This document shows positions 34,910 through 47,072 of a DNA stretch of 64,000 nucleotides, in pieces. Origin of the DNA: Cunninghamia lanceolata (lineage: Eukaryota; Streptophyta; Pinopsida; Cupressales; Cupressaceae); contig BSBN01000242.1 of the NCBI GenBank assembly GCA_027924645.1, forward strand, positions 3,844,001 through 3,908,000, written 5' to 3'. The translations under genes were made by a program, and so were the position numbers. The notes under the pieces were generated by a model. The model searched no databases. It saw only the letters and a program-made list of their open reading frames with translations, and was not told the DNA's origin. The first letter of the stretch is position 1, and each line of letters begins with the position of its first letter.

Positions 34910-35000
34910 ATAAACCGGATATCTATTTTGTAGTAGGCATATGGACGTTGCAAGTGTCCGTTGCAAAGAATTGGGTTTTCCAAAACGGATATCCATTTTG
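34910..35000. repeat. GGATATCC palindrome cluster B (upstream of transposase)
   Basis: CCGGATATCTATTTTG at 34915 and AAAACGGATATCCATTTTGG at 34981, about 180-260 bp upstream of the transposase ATG. Same motif as in the element ends, so the transposase or an accessory protein could bind its own promoter; this is inference. Confidence 0.6.
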
Positions 35001-35177
35001 GAAAAGCAAAAAAAAAGACAAAAGGAATATTTCTGGGCCCGACTTCCGTAACCAGAGACCATTTGCTATCGAAATACTCGTGATTTCTGGCTATGACAGT
35101 GAAAGGAATATTTTTATGCACTTTTGGAGACACAATTTTCTTGTTACAATCATAAGGGTGATATTTTTGTTCCCCTA

Positions 35178-38156
35178 ATGGGGAGCAACAGTCGTCGTAA
35201 AGCAAAAAGGAGGAGGAAAGTTACATTGGAGGAAATTGAAGCAATTAGGAAAAAAGATAGGGAAAGGAAGAGGATTGGAAGGGTGGGTTTGGCGGATGCT
35301 CATCAAGGTGAATCTTCTTCTTTACCATCTAATGACATGCAATTTGAAGATGTTAATTTTGATTATAATGAAATGTTAGATAAGAATGAAATTCACCATG
35401 ATATTGCAAATGAAAATATTGAAAAATGTTATGAAACACCTATTCATAATAGCAATACCATGGACAAAGAAGAAGAAGAAAAATGAAGACGTGCACTTGA
35501 AGAAAGTGGATATGAACATCATGATTTTGAAATTGCACTCCATAATCCATTTGTTGATAAAATTGATGAGGTTGAAAACATGGATGAAACAAGAACAATC
35601 AATGTATCTCCAAATTTCATAAGAAGAGAGGACATTTGTCAAGAAGAGAATAACCGTGATGAAATTGGAAAACACCCAAAAACCCCAAAATGGTTACTTG
35701 AAATTGATGAGAACATAATGGAAAAACTTGAAGGCAAGAGGTCATCACGAATGGTTCGGTTGTGGGCTACAAAACTCTTCAATGAATACTTTGAGAAGAA
35801 AACATTAACCGAACAATGCCAACTTTTTGTGCAATTATTAAAGATGTACAAAATGAGACCTTTACTAAAGAAATTAAAGATTCGGTTAAACAAAGTGTCC
35901 GATTGGAATAAAATTATTGTAAGAAGCCTTTTCAATGCACTCAATTCTATTGGAAAGACTAGCAAGGAGAAAGATAAAAGAGCTGCCCATAGAGTAATAA
36001 CAACCTCAATAGTAAGCAAACAATTAAGAAATGCTCGATTAATGAGGCAAACTTGTGTTGACTTAAGATTGAATCGTAAAACATTGTCAAAAGCACTAGC
36101 ATTAAGATCAAGGCTAGATAGTCCTATTGCCAATGATACTTGGGCTTTCAGTGGTAGGCTTCCACGAGTTGACAAGAAGCTAATTGATAGCACAAAGGAA
36201 GAAATTGAACGATTTTGGCACACTAACTCTAGGGTATCACCGAATGCAAAAGATGTTGTAAAGTTAAGAATTGGTGATAAAGACCGCACACCACATCCTA
36301 AACATTACTTGGAATGTAGCCAAACAACATTGTACAAACAATATTGTGAAACTCACCCAGGTATGACAATCTCACAAAGAACATTTGAATCTCTTAAGCC
36401 ATTTTATTGTGTTCCTCTTAAAGTTCGTAATACATGTTGTTGCAAATACCATGTAGAATTTTCTATGTACCATGAATTATTATGCAATATTCGTTCTACT
36501 TTGCACACTAATGAAATGTTACAGGAGTGTGGTGCAATTCAACTACCAAAGTCATCTAAGGACTTATTGGATTTATTTCTATGTATTAGAGATGATGGTT
36601 GCATGTTCTACAAGAATGATTGTTTAAATGAAAAGTGTTTACAATGTGGTGGGTTATCAAAGTTTGTATCATGTTTTCATGAGAGCAATGAGCATGATTT
36701 TGGAAAGAGAATGGTTGAGAAAAAGAGATATGAGACAGTGAAATACAATTTGAAAAGTGGAGGTGAAGGTTCTAGATGTGAGTTGATTGTAAGAGAGGTA
36801 AGTATTGCTGATTTTATTGATGATTTTAAGAAAAATCTTTTCTACAAGTATGTCAGACATAGCCACAGGTCTCGATGGTTAGATCAACAGTTCAGGTGTG
36901 TAAAGACTCTTTCCTGATTGGAACTATTGTCTCTGTAGTTGATTTTGTAGAAAACTATACATTGCAACCCCAAAATGAAGTTCAATCCCAGTACTACAAT
37001 TCTATTCAGATTGCAATTTTTGTTCACATCACATATAGACATGCCCCCGAGAGTACAGAAGAGAACAGGAAGATTGTCAGAGAATACCATTTTTACATGA
37101 GTGATGATTGATCTCATTCAGCAGAGTTTGTGCAATATTGTTTTCAACAATTTTATGGGTTCTTGCAAGAAAAAGATATTAGAATAGATCAACATCTCAT
37201 TTGGTCAGATAATTGCACTGATCAATTCAAGAATGCTTGTAATTTCTATTGGTTGAGCAAAATGCATGTAGAGAAGGGTATACCTCATATTTGGAATTTT
37301 TTTTAAGCCAGGCACGGAAAAGGTGAACATGATGGAGCAGGTGCATGCGTGAAGAGAGCTCTTTTTAAAGAACAACTAAAGATTAGAGGTGGTGCTACAT
37401 TCAGTGATGCAGATTCCATTGTTAAGTGGTGTAACTATGCATTGTCACGAGGAGTGGCTCTTGATTCTGAAGTGCGCAGGTTCTTTTGGTTGGTTGATGA
37501 TGGGATAGCGATAGAGAAATTGGAATGTTAGAGAATCAGTGAATCATCAAAGATGCATTCATTTCAAAGCTCAAATGCAAGTACATGGACTATTTGGACA
37601 CGAGAATTAGCTTGTTTTTGTCAGAGTTGTATTAAATGTAATTGGAACAATTGTGAGTCAAGTGAGTGGGTAGATGCATGGATTCCACAATATTTAGTCC
37701 CTTTATATGAAGGTCAATCATCTTCCATCAATGACATGGAGAGCTCATTTGACTATGAACATCTTTTAGACCTTGTACAGCCAGGTCATGTTTATGCAGT
37801 TGTTGCACTGCATGGAAATGAAGAGAGGTCAGACTATTGGTTAGCACGATGTGTACAGGGAAAATAAAAGCTAACACAACCTATGACAGATGATGATGGG
37901 TTCACATATCCTACAGGATTAGTTGTTATTGCTGGGACTTGGTTACGAACATATATGGTTAAAAAGAATGGCATCCCGGCCTTTGAAGACTTTGAAAAGC
38001 ATAAAACCATATTGATGTATTCTCACCTAGTTGTAGCAACAAATGTCAAGTTACTAAAGCATCGTGGAAGACCAAAATCAAAAGAACTATGGACAGTTAG
38101 TAATGCTGATCATGAAGCAATATTGGATACTTTGAAGGTAAGAGATGACCCCTCAG
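35178..38156 (+). pseudogene. DDE-transposase-like gene, exon 1
   Basis: ATG 35178 starts a basic, nuclear-signal-like N-terminus (MGSNSRRKAKRRRKVTLEE). One frame runs to about 36895 with a TGA at 35484; a 1-nt shift there leads to a second frame to a CAG|GTACGC donor at 38156, with stops near 37110, 37306, 37529 and 37865. Cys pairs (NTCCCKYH; EKCLQCGG) suggest a zinc site. Candidate catalytic residues: Asp in SVVDFVENYTLQPQNE (about 36939), Asp in LIWSDNCTDQFKNA (about 37207), Glu in RHGKGEHDGAGACVKRAL (about 37327), spaced roughly 90 and 40 residues. The DFxENY, SD and HGKGxxDG pattern resembles transposases of large eukaryotic DNA elements; superfamily not settled. Confidence 0.7.
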
Positions 38157-38469
38157 GTACGCTTGACTAGCATTTAAACTTCCAGATGGATAGGTATGAC
38201 ATTTTTTATCTTAACTTGTTCTTGTTTTTTCTATTTTTTAGAATTGTTTTATTAAAAATCTTGTTACTTTAATAACTATAATGCATGCTTTTGACTATAC
38301 AGGACAGCGAATAAAGTTATTTTAGATGGCATCGTAGATTATTTTGCATGGCATCGTAAATTATTTTGTATGGCATCATAGGTTATTTTGACTATACTCG
38401 AGGTATGATTTTTAGTTCTCATTTGTATTTCTTAATACTGCACATTTGTACCTTTTTCTACATAAGGCA

Positions 38470-38670
38470 TTCCATGAGGTGACATGTATTTGATGTCTTT
38501 TGCCAAATAGTTCATGTGCCTTGTCTATGCTTTCACATATTACATACATGTGTCACATGGCAATTGCAACTACAGCATCTAACAAAATTCTCATTTCTTT
38601 GAGGTATTCCACCAAACAGTTCATGTGCCTTGCCTATGCTTCCTTACTTTGCATTCTTATAAAAGTCCTA
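38470..38670 (-). pseudogene. PPR gene fragment 2
   Basis: Inside the predicted transposase intron. Two partial copies of a plus-strand phrase (CATGTGCCTTGTCTATGCTT and CATGTGCCTTGCCTATGCTT) read on the minus strand as the KHRQGT/SIDKAHEL-type linker of PPR motifs, matching fragment 1. Too short and broken to be a gene. Confidence 0.4.
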
Positions 38671-38908
38671 TAACAGTCATAATTAATCTTCATACTAATC
38701 GTGATAGTAATCTTACCATCATTGTATTCCATGAGATGACAGTCCTATAACAGTCCTATACATGTCTACTAGGATAGTTTTAACTACAACAGTCCTACAA
38801 TAGTCCTAAAATAGTACTAGAACAGTCCTATAATAAGCGCAGCATTTAATGTACATATTTATGATATTCATGTTTACTTTTAAATCTGCTTGTTCATGCT
38901 TCTCACAG

Positions 38909-38985
38909 GACGTCACCTCCCCTACCCATCCAGCTCTATAGAAGAAGAGAGACAACAAATGATCAAAAGGGATCACCAATTGGTG
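38909..38985 (+). pseudogene. Transposase-like gene, exon 2 (predicted)
   Basis: Lies between a TTCTCACAG acceptor and a GTAAGTG donor. One base left over from exon 1 plus GA completes a codon, then RHLPYPSSSIEEERQQMIKR is open. The phase match supports the splice model, but there is no transcript evidence. Confidence 0.5.
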
Positions 38986-39071
38986 GTAAGTGATTGATTA
39001 CTTATGTCATGTTATATATTTTGAATATTAAATTCTATATTAATGTGCACGTTGTTTGATTGTATTAATAG

Positions 39072-39113
39072 GTGGAAATTCAAAAATCTCTATTGAGGAG
39101 GTCTAGTCGATGA
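39072..39113 (+). pseudogene. Transposase-like gene, exon 3 (predicted)
   Basis: After a TATTAATAG acceptor, thirteen codons (VEIQKSLLRRSSR) and a TGA stop at 39111-39113. It joins exon 2 in phase 0. The end is short and basic. Confidence 0.45.
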
Positions 39114-39272
39114 GTGATGGAAGATGAGTCATTGACTGGTTCACCATCTTCATGGCCTAGCAAGAGCCATAGATTATTTGATAGCAATCCATAGGAGATT
39201 TGATTTTGGGACATTTTGTTACATATGTGTATTTGGCTTTGTAAACATACTTTTTTATGTTATCGATGTATA

Positions 39273-39545
39273 TCATTGTATATACCCATATGGTTTTATT
39301 TGTACATGCCTATATGGCTTGATATATACACTATACATTATTTTCATGACATTATGTGCATATATGTATATATAAGATCCTAATTTGGCGCAAGTAGGGA
39401 GAATGCTTGCACAGGTTATGGAATTTGGTTTTAAATGTTCCAATTGTATTTGCTTCAAAGTTTCTAAAGCCTTTTCAAAAAATCCATTTTGTGCATATCT
39501 TGCAATCATTGCATTCCATGAGATAGCATCTCTTTGAGGTGTCAT
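39273..39545 (-). pseudogene. PPR gene fragment 3
   Basis: The minus frame from ATG 39545 reads MTPQRDAISWNAMIARYAQN, GFFEKALETLKQIQLEHLKP and NSITCASILPTCAKLG, about one and a half PPR motifs of the PLS class, and then runs into low-complexity AT sequence. It lies just 3' of the transposase-like gene on the opposite strand. Short related remnants continue to about 39660 (TTTTCTTAACATTTCC area). A captured host-gene piece is likely. Confidence 0.65.
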
Positions 39546-39659
39546 GCCAAACTATTCACATGCCTTGTCTATGCTTCCACACTTTGGATTTACACCCGCC
39601 AATTGCATTTTCTTAACATTTCCTTTCAATCTTTATCAAAAATTTCATTTTGTGCACAT

Positions 39660-40414
39660 ATTGCAATCATTGCATTCCTTCATTTACAACACATGATTAA
39701 ATAAGAAGATGCATATTTACAACACTTAAGACCTTCATGAAATGATACATTGGTTTCTTGATATTCAATCATGCATTGGAGTTCTTCAAAGTGTTAAATA
39801 TGTTTGAAGTGATGAAGAAACTTGTTATTTTGATGTATTTCAACTCCAAACTTCCACCTAGAAATGAAGGTGCTAATCCTTTATCAAACTAATCTAAAAG
39901 TGCACCTTGGTACTTAGGGCACTAGATTATGATTGATCAACCTAAAATGTGCGCCTAAGGCTAGATAGTGAATAGGAAGGATAAAATGCATCATCAAAGG
40001 AGTTTATAGTTATTGAAGGCATCAAATGATGACTTGGGCGCACATCTACCTCTCTACACCATATGTGACTAGTGCCAATTATTGAATAAACAACCTAGAA
40101 TGAGTGCCTTACTATTTTGAGGTGCTAGTTCATGTTTCTAGAACACCAAAAGTGCGCCTTGATGTTGAGGCGCTAGCTCTTGCTCAAGCAACCTTGAAAG
40201 TGCGCTTTCACAAGGAGGTTAAAATGTATTATCAAAGGATTAAGTTGAATCAAGGAATCATCATTGAAGACAAGTAAAACATGACTGTGAATGAGGCACA
40301 CTTTTCATCATCTTAACCTCACAATTGCGCCTTCCATTGGAAGCTCATATTGTGCCTAAAGGAATAGTACTAAGATATCATCCATGTCAATGATTGAGAA
40401 TGTGTCAACTGGAA
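39660..40414. other. Noncoding, imperfect repeats with GTGCGCCT words
   Basis: AT-rich DNA with several 'gtgcgcct' or 'ttgcgcctt' words and a repeat of a TAAAATG(C/T)ATCATCAAAGG-like phrase at about 39982 and 40220. No gene. Confidence 0.45.
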
Positions 40415-43118
40415 CAATATTTTTTGTTCTACTCATCGTGGGGTCGAACGGATTGCACCAACGCATCGCGGTGGGGGGGTAAATGCTAGGGGAGGTCTTG
40501 TTTCGTGCACCAAGCGTCCCAGTCATCCCGAGAAAGAGGCTACCGGCAAAGTCCCTTAAGATCCCTGAGACCAAAAAACTGCCAAACTTTGACCGGGCAG
40601 TTCTCAGAATTTGTGACAGTTGGGAATGCTCTGTTTGGACCTACAGGTGCACGTGGCATCCTTCCACAATAACCTCTCTCATTTTTGGCCAACTCCATTC
40701 CGTTTGACCGTGTTGAAATCAAACGCATTGGCGCAAAATGCTTCAATTTGATGTAGTGGAAAGGTGCTAGGTGCGACATTTTTCATTCCATAGCTCGTGG
40801 GGTCGAACGGACTCTGCCAATGCATCGGGATGGGTGGGTAAATGCTAGGGGAGGTCTCATTTCGTGCGCCAAGCGTCCCAGTCATTCCAGGCAAGAGGCT
40901 ACCGACAAAGTCCCTTAAGATCCCTGAGACCAAAAAATTGCCAAACTTTGACCGGGCAGTTCTCAGAATTCGTGAAAGTTGGGAATGTTCTGTTTGGACC
41001 TATAGGTGCACGTGGCATCCTTCCACAATAACCTCTCTTGTTTTTGGTCAACTCCATTCCGTTTGACCGTGTTGAAATCAAACGCATTGGCGCAAAATGC
41101 TTCAATTTGATGCAGTGGAAAGGTGCTAGGTGCGACATTTTTCATTCCATAGCTCATGCGATTGAACGGACTGCGCCAACGCGTTGGGGTGGGCGTGTAA
41201 ATGCTAGTGGAGGTCTCGTTTCGTGCGCCAAGCGTCCCAGTCATTCCGGGCAAGAGGCTACCGGCAAAGTCCTTTAAGATCCCTGAGACCAAAAAACTGC
41301 CAAACTTTGACCGGGTAGTTCTCAAAATTCGTGGAAGTTGGGAATGTTCTGTTTGGACCTACAGGTGTACGTGACATCCTTCCACAATAACCTCTCTCTT
41401 TTTTGGTCAACTCCATTCTGTTTGACCGTGTTGAAATCAAACGCATTGGCGCAAAATGCTTCAATTTGATGCAGTGGAAAGGTGCTAGGTGTGACATTTT
41501 TCATTCCATAGCTCATGCGGTTGAACGGACTAAGCCAACGCGTCGGGGTGGGCAGGTAAATGCTAGTGGAGGTCTCGTTTCGTGCGCCAAGCGTCCCAGT
41601 CATTCCGGGCAAGAGGCTACCGACAAAGTCCCTTAAGATCCCTGAGACCAAAAAACTACCAAACTTTGACTGGGCAGTTCTCAGAATTCGTGAAAGTTGG
41701 GAATGTTTTGTTTGTACCTACAGGTGCACGTGACATCCTTCCACAATAACCTCTCTCATTTTTGGTCAACTCCATTCCGTTTGACCGTGTTGAAATCAAA
41801 CGCATTGGTGCAAAATGCTTCAATTTGATGCAGTGGAAAGGTGCTAGGTGTGACATTTTTCATTCCATAGCTCATGCGGTCGAACGGACTGCGCCAACGC
41901 GTCGGGGTGGGCGGGTAAATGCTAGTGGAGGTCTCGTTTCATGTGCCAAGCGTCCCAGTCATTCCGGGCAAGAGGCTACCAGTAAAGTCCCTTAAAATCC
42001 CTGAGACCAAAAAACTGCCAAACTTTGACTGGGTAGTTCTCAAAATTCGTGAAAGTTGGGAATGTTCTGTTTGGACCTACAGGTGCAAGTGACATCCTTC
42101 CACAATAACCTCTCTCATTTTTGGTCAACTCCATTCCGTTTGACCGTGTTGAAATCAAATGCATTGGCGCAAAATGCTTCAATTTGATGCAGTGGAAAGG
42201 TGCTAGGTGCGACATTTATCATTCCATAGCTCATGGGGCTGAACGGTTTGCTCCAACACGTCGGGGTGGGCAAGTAAATGCTAGGGGAGGTCTTGTTTTG
42301 TGTGCAAAGCATCCCAGTCGTTCCTAGCTGTAAGCTACCGACAAAGTCAAAAGTTGCTAGGATTGAAATTTTGCATTCCATAGGTCCTGGGGCTGAATGG
42401 TTTGCTCCAACACATCGGGGTGGGCGAGTAAATGCTAGGGGAGGTCTTGTTTTGTGTGCAAAGCATCCTAGTTGTTCCGAGCTGTAAGCTACCGTCAAAG
42501 TCAAAAGTTGCTAGGATTGAAATTTTGCATTCCACAGGTCCTGGGGCCGAACAGTTTACGCCAATGCGTCGGGGTGGGCGGGTAAATGCTAGTGGAGGTC
42601 TTGTTTCATGCACCAAGCATCCCAGTCATTCTGAGCTATAACCTACCGGCAAAGTCAAAAGTTGCTAGGATTGAAATTTTGCATTCCATAGGTCCTGGGG
42701 CCGAACGGTTTGCGCCAACACATCGGGGTGGGCAAGTAAATGCTAGGGGAGGTCTCGTTTTGTGTGCAAAGCATCCCAGTCATTCCGAGCTGTAAGCTAC
42801 CGGCAAAGTCAAAAGTTGCTAGGATTGAAATTTTGCATTCCACAGGTCCTGGGGCCGAACGGTTTGCACCAACGCATCGGGGTGGGCAGGTAAATGCTAG
42901 TGGAGGTCTTGTTTCGTGCACCAAGCGTCCCAGTCGTTCTGAGCTGTAAGCTACCGGCAAAGTCAAAAGTTGCTAGGATTGAAATTTTGCATTCCACAGG
43001 TCCTGGGGCCAAATGGTTTGCGCCAACACGTCGGGGTGGGCGATTAAATGCTAGGGGAGGTCTCATTTTGTGTGCAAAGCATCCCAGTCCTTCTGAGCTG
43101 TAAGCTACCGGTAAAGTC
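40415..43118 (+). repeat. Foldback array, left arm (359-bp and 154-bp units)
   Basis: The anchor word TCGAACGG (or a close variant) recurs at 40444, 40803, 41162, 41521, 41880 and 42239, exactly 359 bp apart each time, then at 42393, 42547, 42701, 42855 and 43009, exactly 154 bp apart. The 154-bp unit is the 359-bp unit with its middle replaced by a shorter CAAAAGTTGCTAGGATTGAA segment. Open frames of 69-79 codons repeat in every unit on both strands but are not coding-like and follow the repeat. The arm is followed by its inverted counterpart. Confidence 0.9.
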
Positions 43119-44573
43119 ACTCCTAGCAACTTTTGACTTTGCCGGTAGCTTACAGCTCGGAACGACTAGGACGCTTGGCGCACAAAACAAGACCTCCACT
43201 AGCATTTACCCACCCACCTCGACGCATTGGCGCAGTCCCTTTGACCCCATGAGCTATAGAATGAAAAATATCACACCTAGCACCTTTTCACTACATCAAA
43301 TTGAAGCATTTTGCGCTAATGCGTTTGATTTCAACACGATCAAACAGAATGGAGTTGACCAAAAATGAGAGAGGTTATTGTGGAAGGATGTCACGTGCAC
43401 CTGTAGGTCCGAAAAGAACATTCCTAACTTTTACAAATTCTGAGACCTGCCCAGTCAAAGTTTGGTAGTTTTTTGGTCTCAGGGATCTTAAAGGACTTTG
43501 TCGGTAGCCTCTTGCCCGGAATGACTGGGACGCTTGGCGCACGAAACGAGACCTCCACTAGCATTTACCTGCCCACCCCGACGTGTTGGCCCAATCCGTT
43601 CGACCGCACGAGCTATGGAATGAAAAATGTCGCACCTAGCACCTTTCCACTACATCAAATTGAAGCATTTTGCGCCAATGCGTTTGATTTCAACACTGTC
43701 AAACAGAATGGAGTTGACCAAAAAGGAGAGAGGTTATTGTGGAAGGATGCCACGTGCACCTGTAGGTCCAAACAGAGCATTCCCAACTGTCACGAATTCT
43801 GAGAACTGCTCGGTCAAAGTTTGGCAGTTTTTTGGTCTCAGGGATCTTAAGGGACTTTGTCGATAGCCTCTTGCCCAGAATGATTGGGATGCTTGGCGCA
43901 CGAAACGAGACCTCCCCTAGCATTTACCCCCCCACCCCGACGCGTTGGCATAGTCCGTTCGACCGCACGAGCTATGGAATGAAAAATGTCACACCTAGCA
44001 CCTTTCCACTGCATCAAATTGAAGCGTTTTGAGCCAATGCATTTGATTTCAACACGGTCAAACGGAATGGAGTTGACCAAAAATGAGAGAGGTTATTGTG
44101 GAAGGATGTCACGTGCACCTATAGGTCCAAACAGAACATTCCCAACTTTCACGAATTCTAAGAACTACCCGGTCAAAGTTTGGCAGTTTTTTGGTCTCAG
44201 GGATCTTAAAGGACTTTACCGGTAGCCTCTTGCCTGAAATGACTGGGACGCTTGGTGCACAAAATGAGACCTCCACTAGCATTTACCCGCCCACCCCGAC
44301 GCGTTGGCATAGTCTGTTCGACCGCACGAGCTATGGAATGAAAAATGTCGCACCTAGCACCTTTCCACTGCATCAAATTGAAGCATTTTGTGCCAATGCG
44401 TTTGATTTCAACACGGTCAAATGGAATGGAGTTAACTAAAAATGACAGAGGTTATTGTGGAAGGATGCCACGTGCACCTGTAGGTCCAAACAGAGCATTC
44501 CCAACTATCACGAATTCCGAGAACTGCCCGGTCAAAGTTTGGCAGTTTTTTGGTCTCAGGGATCTGCAAAATA
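43119..44573 (-). repeat. Foldback array, right arm (inverted 359-bp units)
   Basis: The same unit in reverse: CCGTTCGA-type anchors at 43237, 43596, 43955 and 44314, again exactly 359 bp apart. The turn point is near 43119-43125, where AAGCTACCGGTAAAGTCA meets TAGCAACTTTTGACTTTGCC. A transcript across it would fold into a hairpin over 1 kb long. The arm ends at GGGATCT 44566, after which unrelated DNA begins. Confidence 0.9.
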
Positions 44574-46044
44574 TTTTTCATCGCAGGCTCCATGCTCCAA
44601 TTTTTTTAAAATTTTCCCACTCGAGCCTTTTCTTTAAAAGGTGATAAAGTTTTTTTAAAAACAAAAACCACCAAACTTGACCGTTTGCCTTGATTTAGAC
44701 TTTGCCACCCGATGAAGAAAGATGGGGCCGGTGGTCACAATGTATAATAACCCTTTGGCCGGTCAACATAAGTGAAATGACCTTAAATCTTAGAAATTGA
44801 ACAACATTTCTTTAACCAAAACTTGAAGAGTGAGTAACCAGTGACAATCAAGGTAGGAGAACAGAGATCTGACAATAGCTCAAAACATCCTCAACTGTGA
44901 AACAATATAGTGTGTGGCATGTATAGTCTTATGCACCTTTAAAGGAGAAAATTGTATGCATAAGGATATGTTTACTAAGCAAGTTCTATGAAGATGGATA
45001 AGGGAATGATAGAAGACAGCACTGAGAGATGACAAACTACAAGAAAAACACCAAGGTGATCAATACTCTCAAATACATGAATCTTGTATATGAATACACA
45101 TGAAATGCATGAAAGCCCATGACCAATTTCACTGCCTCTTGTAAATCATATCATCTATTTCACTAAGATCAAATATGATTATGCCACAACATGATGTCAA
45201 ATGAACTCCATCACCTGTATCAACAATACCACTGATAAACAACTCATCACATGAGAGATATACACTAAACAAGCCAACTCAACTGACAACACTTATTCTG
45301 TCCATATGATCAACTGACAATTCCTAATGTATGAAGGCACCAATTCAAACTCAAAACCATATTGATATCAAATATTCATCCTAAAGATATCCTGAAACAC
45401 TCTGCATCCCTGAAACATTCTCGAAACTCTCTTGAGAACATATTATCAATATGAACACACTAAAGTAACTCCAAACCATCAATACCTTTTTGACATCAAT
45501 GACAACCTGAATCCATCAAGTTTATGCATATTTATACATGATTTGAGGGAAACCAATAGTCTCCAACTGACTCTTGAGTACTTGACTATTCATCTTCCAT
45601 ACTTTTGCATTTTTTTTACATTTTTCATATGACAACTTTGACATATTTACAAAATTTGACAAGATGAAGACTAAATACATGATGAAATGGTTTATCATGA
45701 CCTTATTTGATTAGGGCATATATAAGGAATTTTTTCATATTGATTCTATTGATCTAAAACCATTCTCTTGATCTAAAACCATTCTCAATGCTAAACATAT
45801 CATCAATGGACTAAAGAACTATCATCATAATGTATGGCATCATGGGAAGTATCATGACTTGCACATAAGGAATTTAAATTATATTGTATATCAAGGTGTA
45901 TATACATTAAAATCTAGTCCATAATGGTAGACATATACAAAAATTTGGCAAATATGCCAACTCAAAATATTTTTTACAAAATGTGGCATATGCCATGTCT
46001 CAAAATCTATATACAATCTACATGCCAAATAGCTACATCAAATA
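44574..46044. other. No gene recognised
   Basis: AT-rich DNA between the foldback array and the leftward gene. A short direct repeat (ATCTAAAACCATTCTC) occurs twice at 45748-45785. Nothing else assigned. Confidence 0.45.
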
Positions 46045-46173
46045 CTACAAGTCCACTTGACCCTCAATCTGTGATGGATCCACAATCTGTGATGTATCCA
46101 CAATCTGTGATGGATCCTGAAAAAGTGTCCTCTTTGTACCAAAATGTCTAGTAATTGATGGAGGTGAAGTTTC
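46045..46173 (-). CDS. DNA-transposon accessory gene, last exon
   Basis: After an AATGCAG acceptor, 42 codons (ETSPPSITRHFGTKRTLFQ, then DPSQIVD-type repeats) and a TAG stop at 46047-46045. The DPSQIVD motif occurs three times, from a 19-21 bp tandem repeat. Phase 0, consistent with every other exon of this gene. Confidence 0.6.
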   Translation of the reverse strand, partial: ETSPPSITRHFGTKRTLFQDPSQIVDTSQIVDPSQIEGQVDL

Positions 46174-46332
46174 CTGCATTAACAAGTCAAAACACAAGTT
46201 AAAGTTAGTAAATAGATTCTTATCTACTACAATTAAGAACTTTCATTTATTAACATACATCTAAATCACTACAATCAACTATAAGACCGCTAGATAAACT
46301 ATCAATTATTTAAAAAAATTCAATTCAATTAC

Positions 46333-46449
46333 CTCGACTCTATGTTGTTGTTCGGACAATCGTTCTGCAAATGATTTTCTCTTAAGACGATTAGGTGTCC
46401 TAGTGAAGCATGATGGCAAAGGTGGCACATCACTCACATTCTCAACAGA
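46333..46449 (-). CDS. Accessory gene, duplicated exon copy 2
   Basis: Between a TATGTAG acceptor and a GTAATTG donor, exactly 117 bp (39 codons): SVENVSDVPPLPSCFTRTPN then SFAERLSEQQHRVE. It is a copy of the exon at 46693-46809 with the same length, phase and splice sites. Confidence 0.65.
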
Positions 46450-46578
46450 CTACATAAAAGCAAAGTAACATTGAAATAAATTAATATATAATTATTAAAC
46501 AAAATAGGAAATGCATACATTTAAAATAGGAAATGCACTACACAAAAACTTATCTACTAGAAAACAAGCACATACAAC

Positions 46579-46590
46579 CATCGAGGCCTC
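46579..46590 (-). CDS. Accessory gene, possible 12-bp micro-exon
   Basis: GAGGCCTCGATG (Glu-Ala-Ser-Met) lies between an ATTGATGCAG acceptor and a GTTGTATG donor. The acceptor resembles that of the last exon (GTTAATGCAG), as if duplicated with it. Very short; may not be used. Confidence 0.25.
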
Positions 46591-46692
46591 CTGCATCAAT
46601 TAAAAAGGACAAGAATGTAAGACTCTAAATGACTATAATCAAATATTTAAGTTTTCTAAATTATCAATTAAAGTACAATTCAATCAAATTAC

Positions 46693-46809
46693 CTCCACCC
46701 TTTGTTGGCGTTGAGAAAGCCGTTCTGCAAATGATAGTCCCTTGGGTCGATTAGGAGTTTGAGAAAAGACTATTGGCAAAGATGCCACATCATTCACATT
46801 TTTGATTGG
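46693..46809 (-). CDS. Accessory gene, duplicated exon copy 1
   Basis: 117 bp, 39 codons: PIKNVNDVASLPIVFSQTPN then LSFAERLSQRQQRVE, flanked by TTTATAG and GTAATTTG. Shares TPNR, SFAERLS and RVE with copy 2. The two copies differ at about half of their residues while both stay open. Confidence 0.65.
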
Positions 46810-46908
46810 CTATAAAATTAAATTAACATCAAGATATAAATTAATATATAATTACTCACAAAGAAATAAATGCATAAAAAAAAAGTTAATGTGTACAACA
46901 ATTTATAC

Positions 46909-46971
46909 CGGCAAGTCCAAGCCAAATTGGATGGCAGACAAGGTTGCATGATGAACTTCTGTCAACTCCTC
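46909..46971 (-). CDS. Accessory gene, exon 2
   Basis: Twenty-one codons (EELTEVHHATLSAIQFGLDL plus Pro) between a GATAGAG acceptor and a GTATAAA donor, phase 0 at both sides. The model depends on the phase match to exon 1. Confidence 0.5.
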
Positions 46972-47072
46972 CTCTATCATCAACTATTATCCCACTTAGA
47001 TACATTAGTACTAATAAAGTTGTTTATATATTTCAAATGGAATAGACCATAAAATTTAACTTTAAATTTTAC

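Noticed and set aside
40540..44644. Many 66-120 codon frames on both strands with near-identical proteins (for example MSHLAPFHCIKLKHFAPMRL)
   Set aside because: They recur with the exact period of the 359-bp and 154-bp repeat, occur on both strands at once, and lack any domain; they are products of repeat structure.
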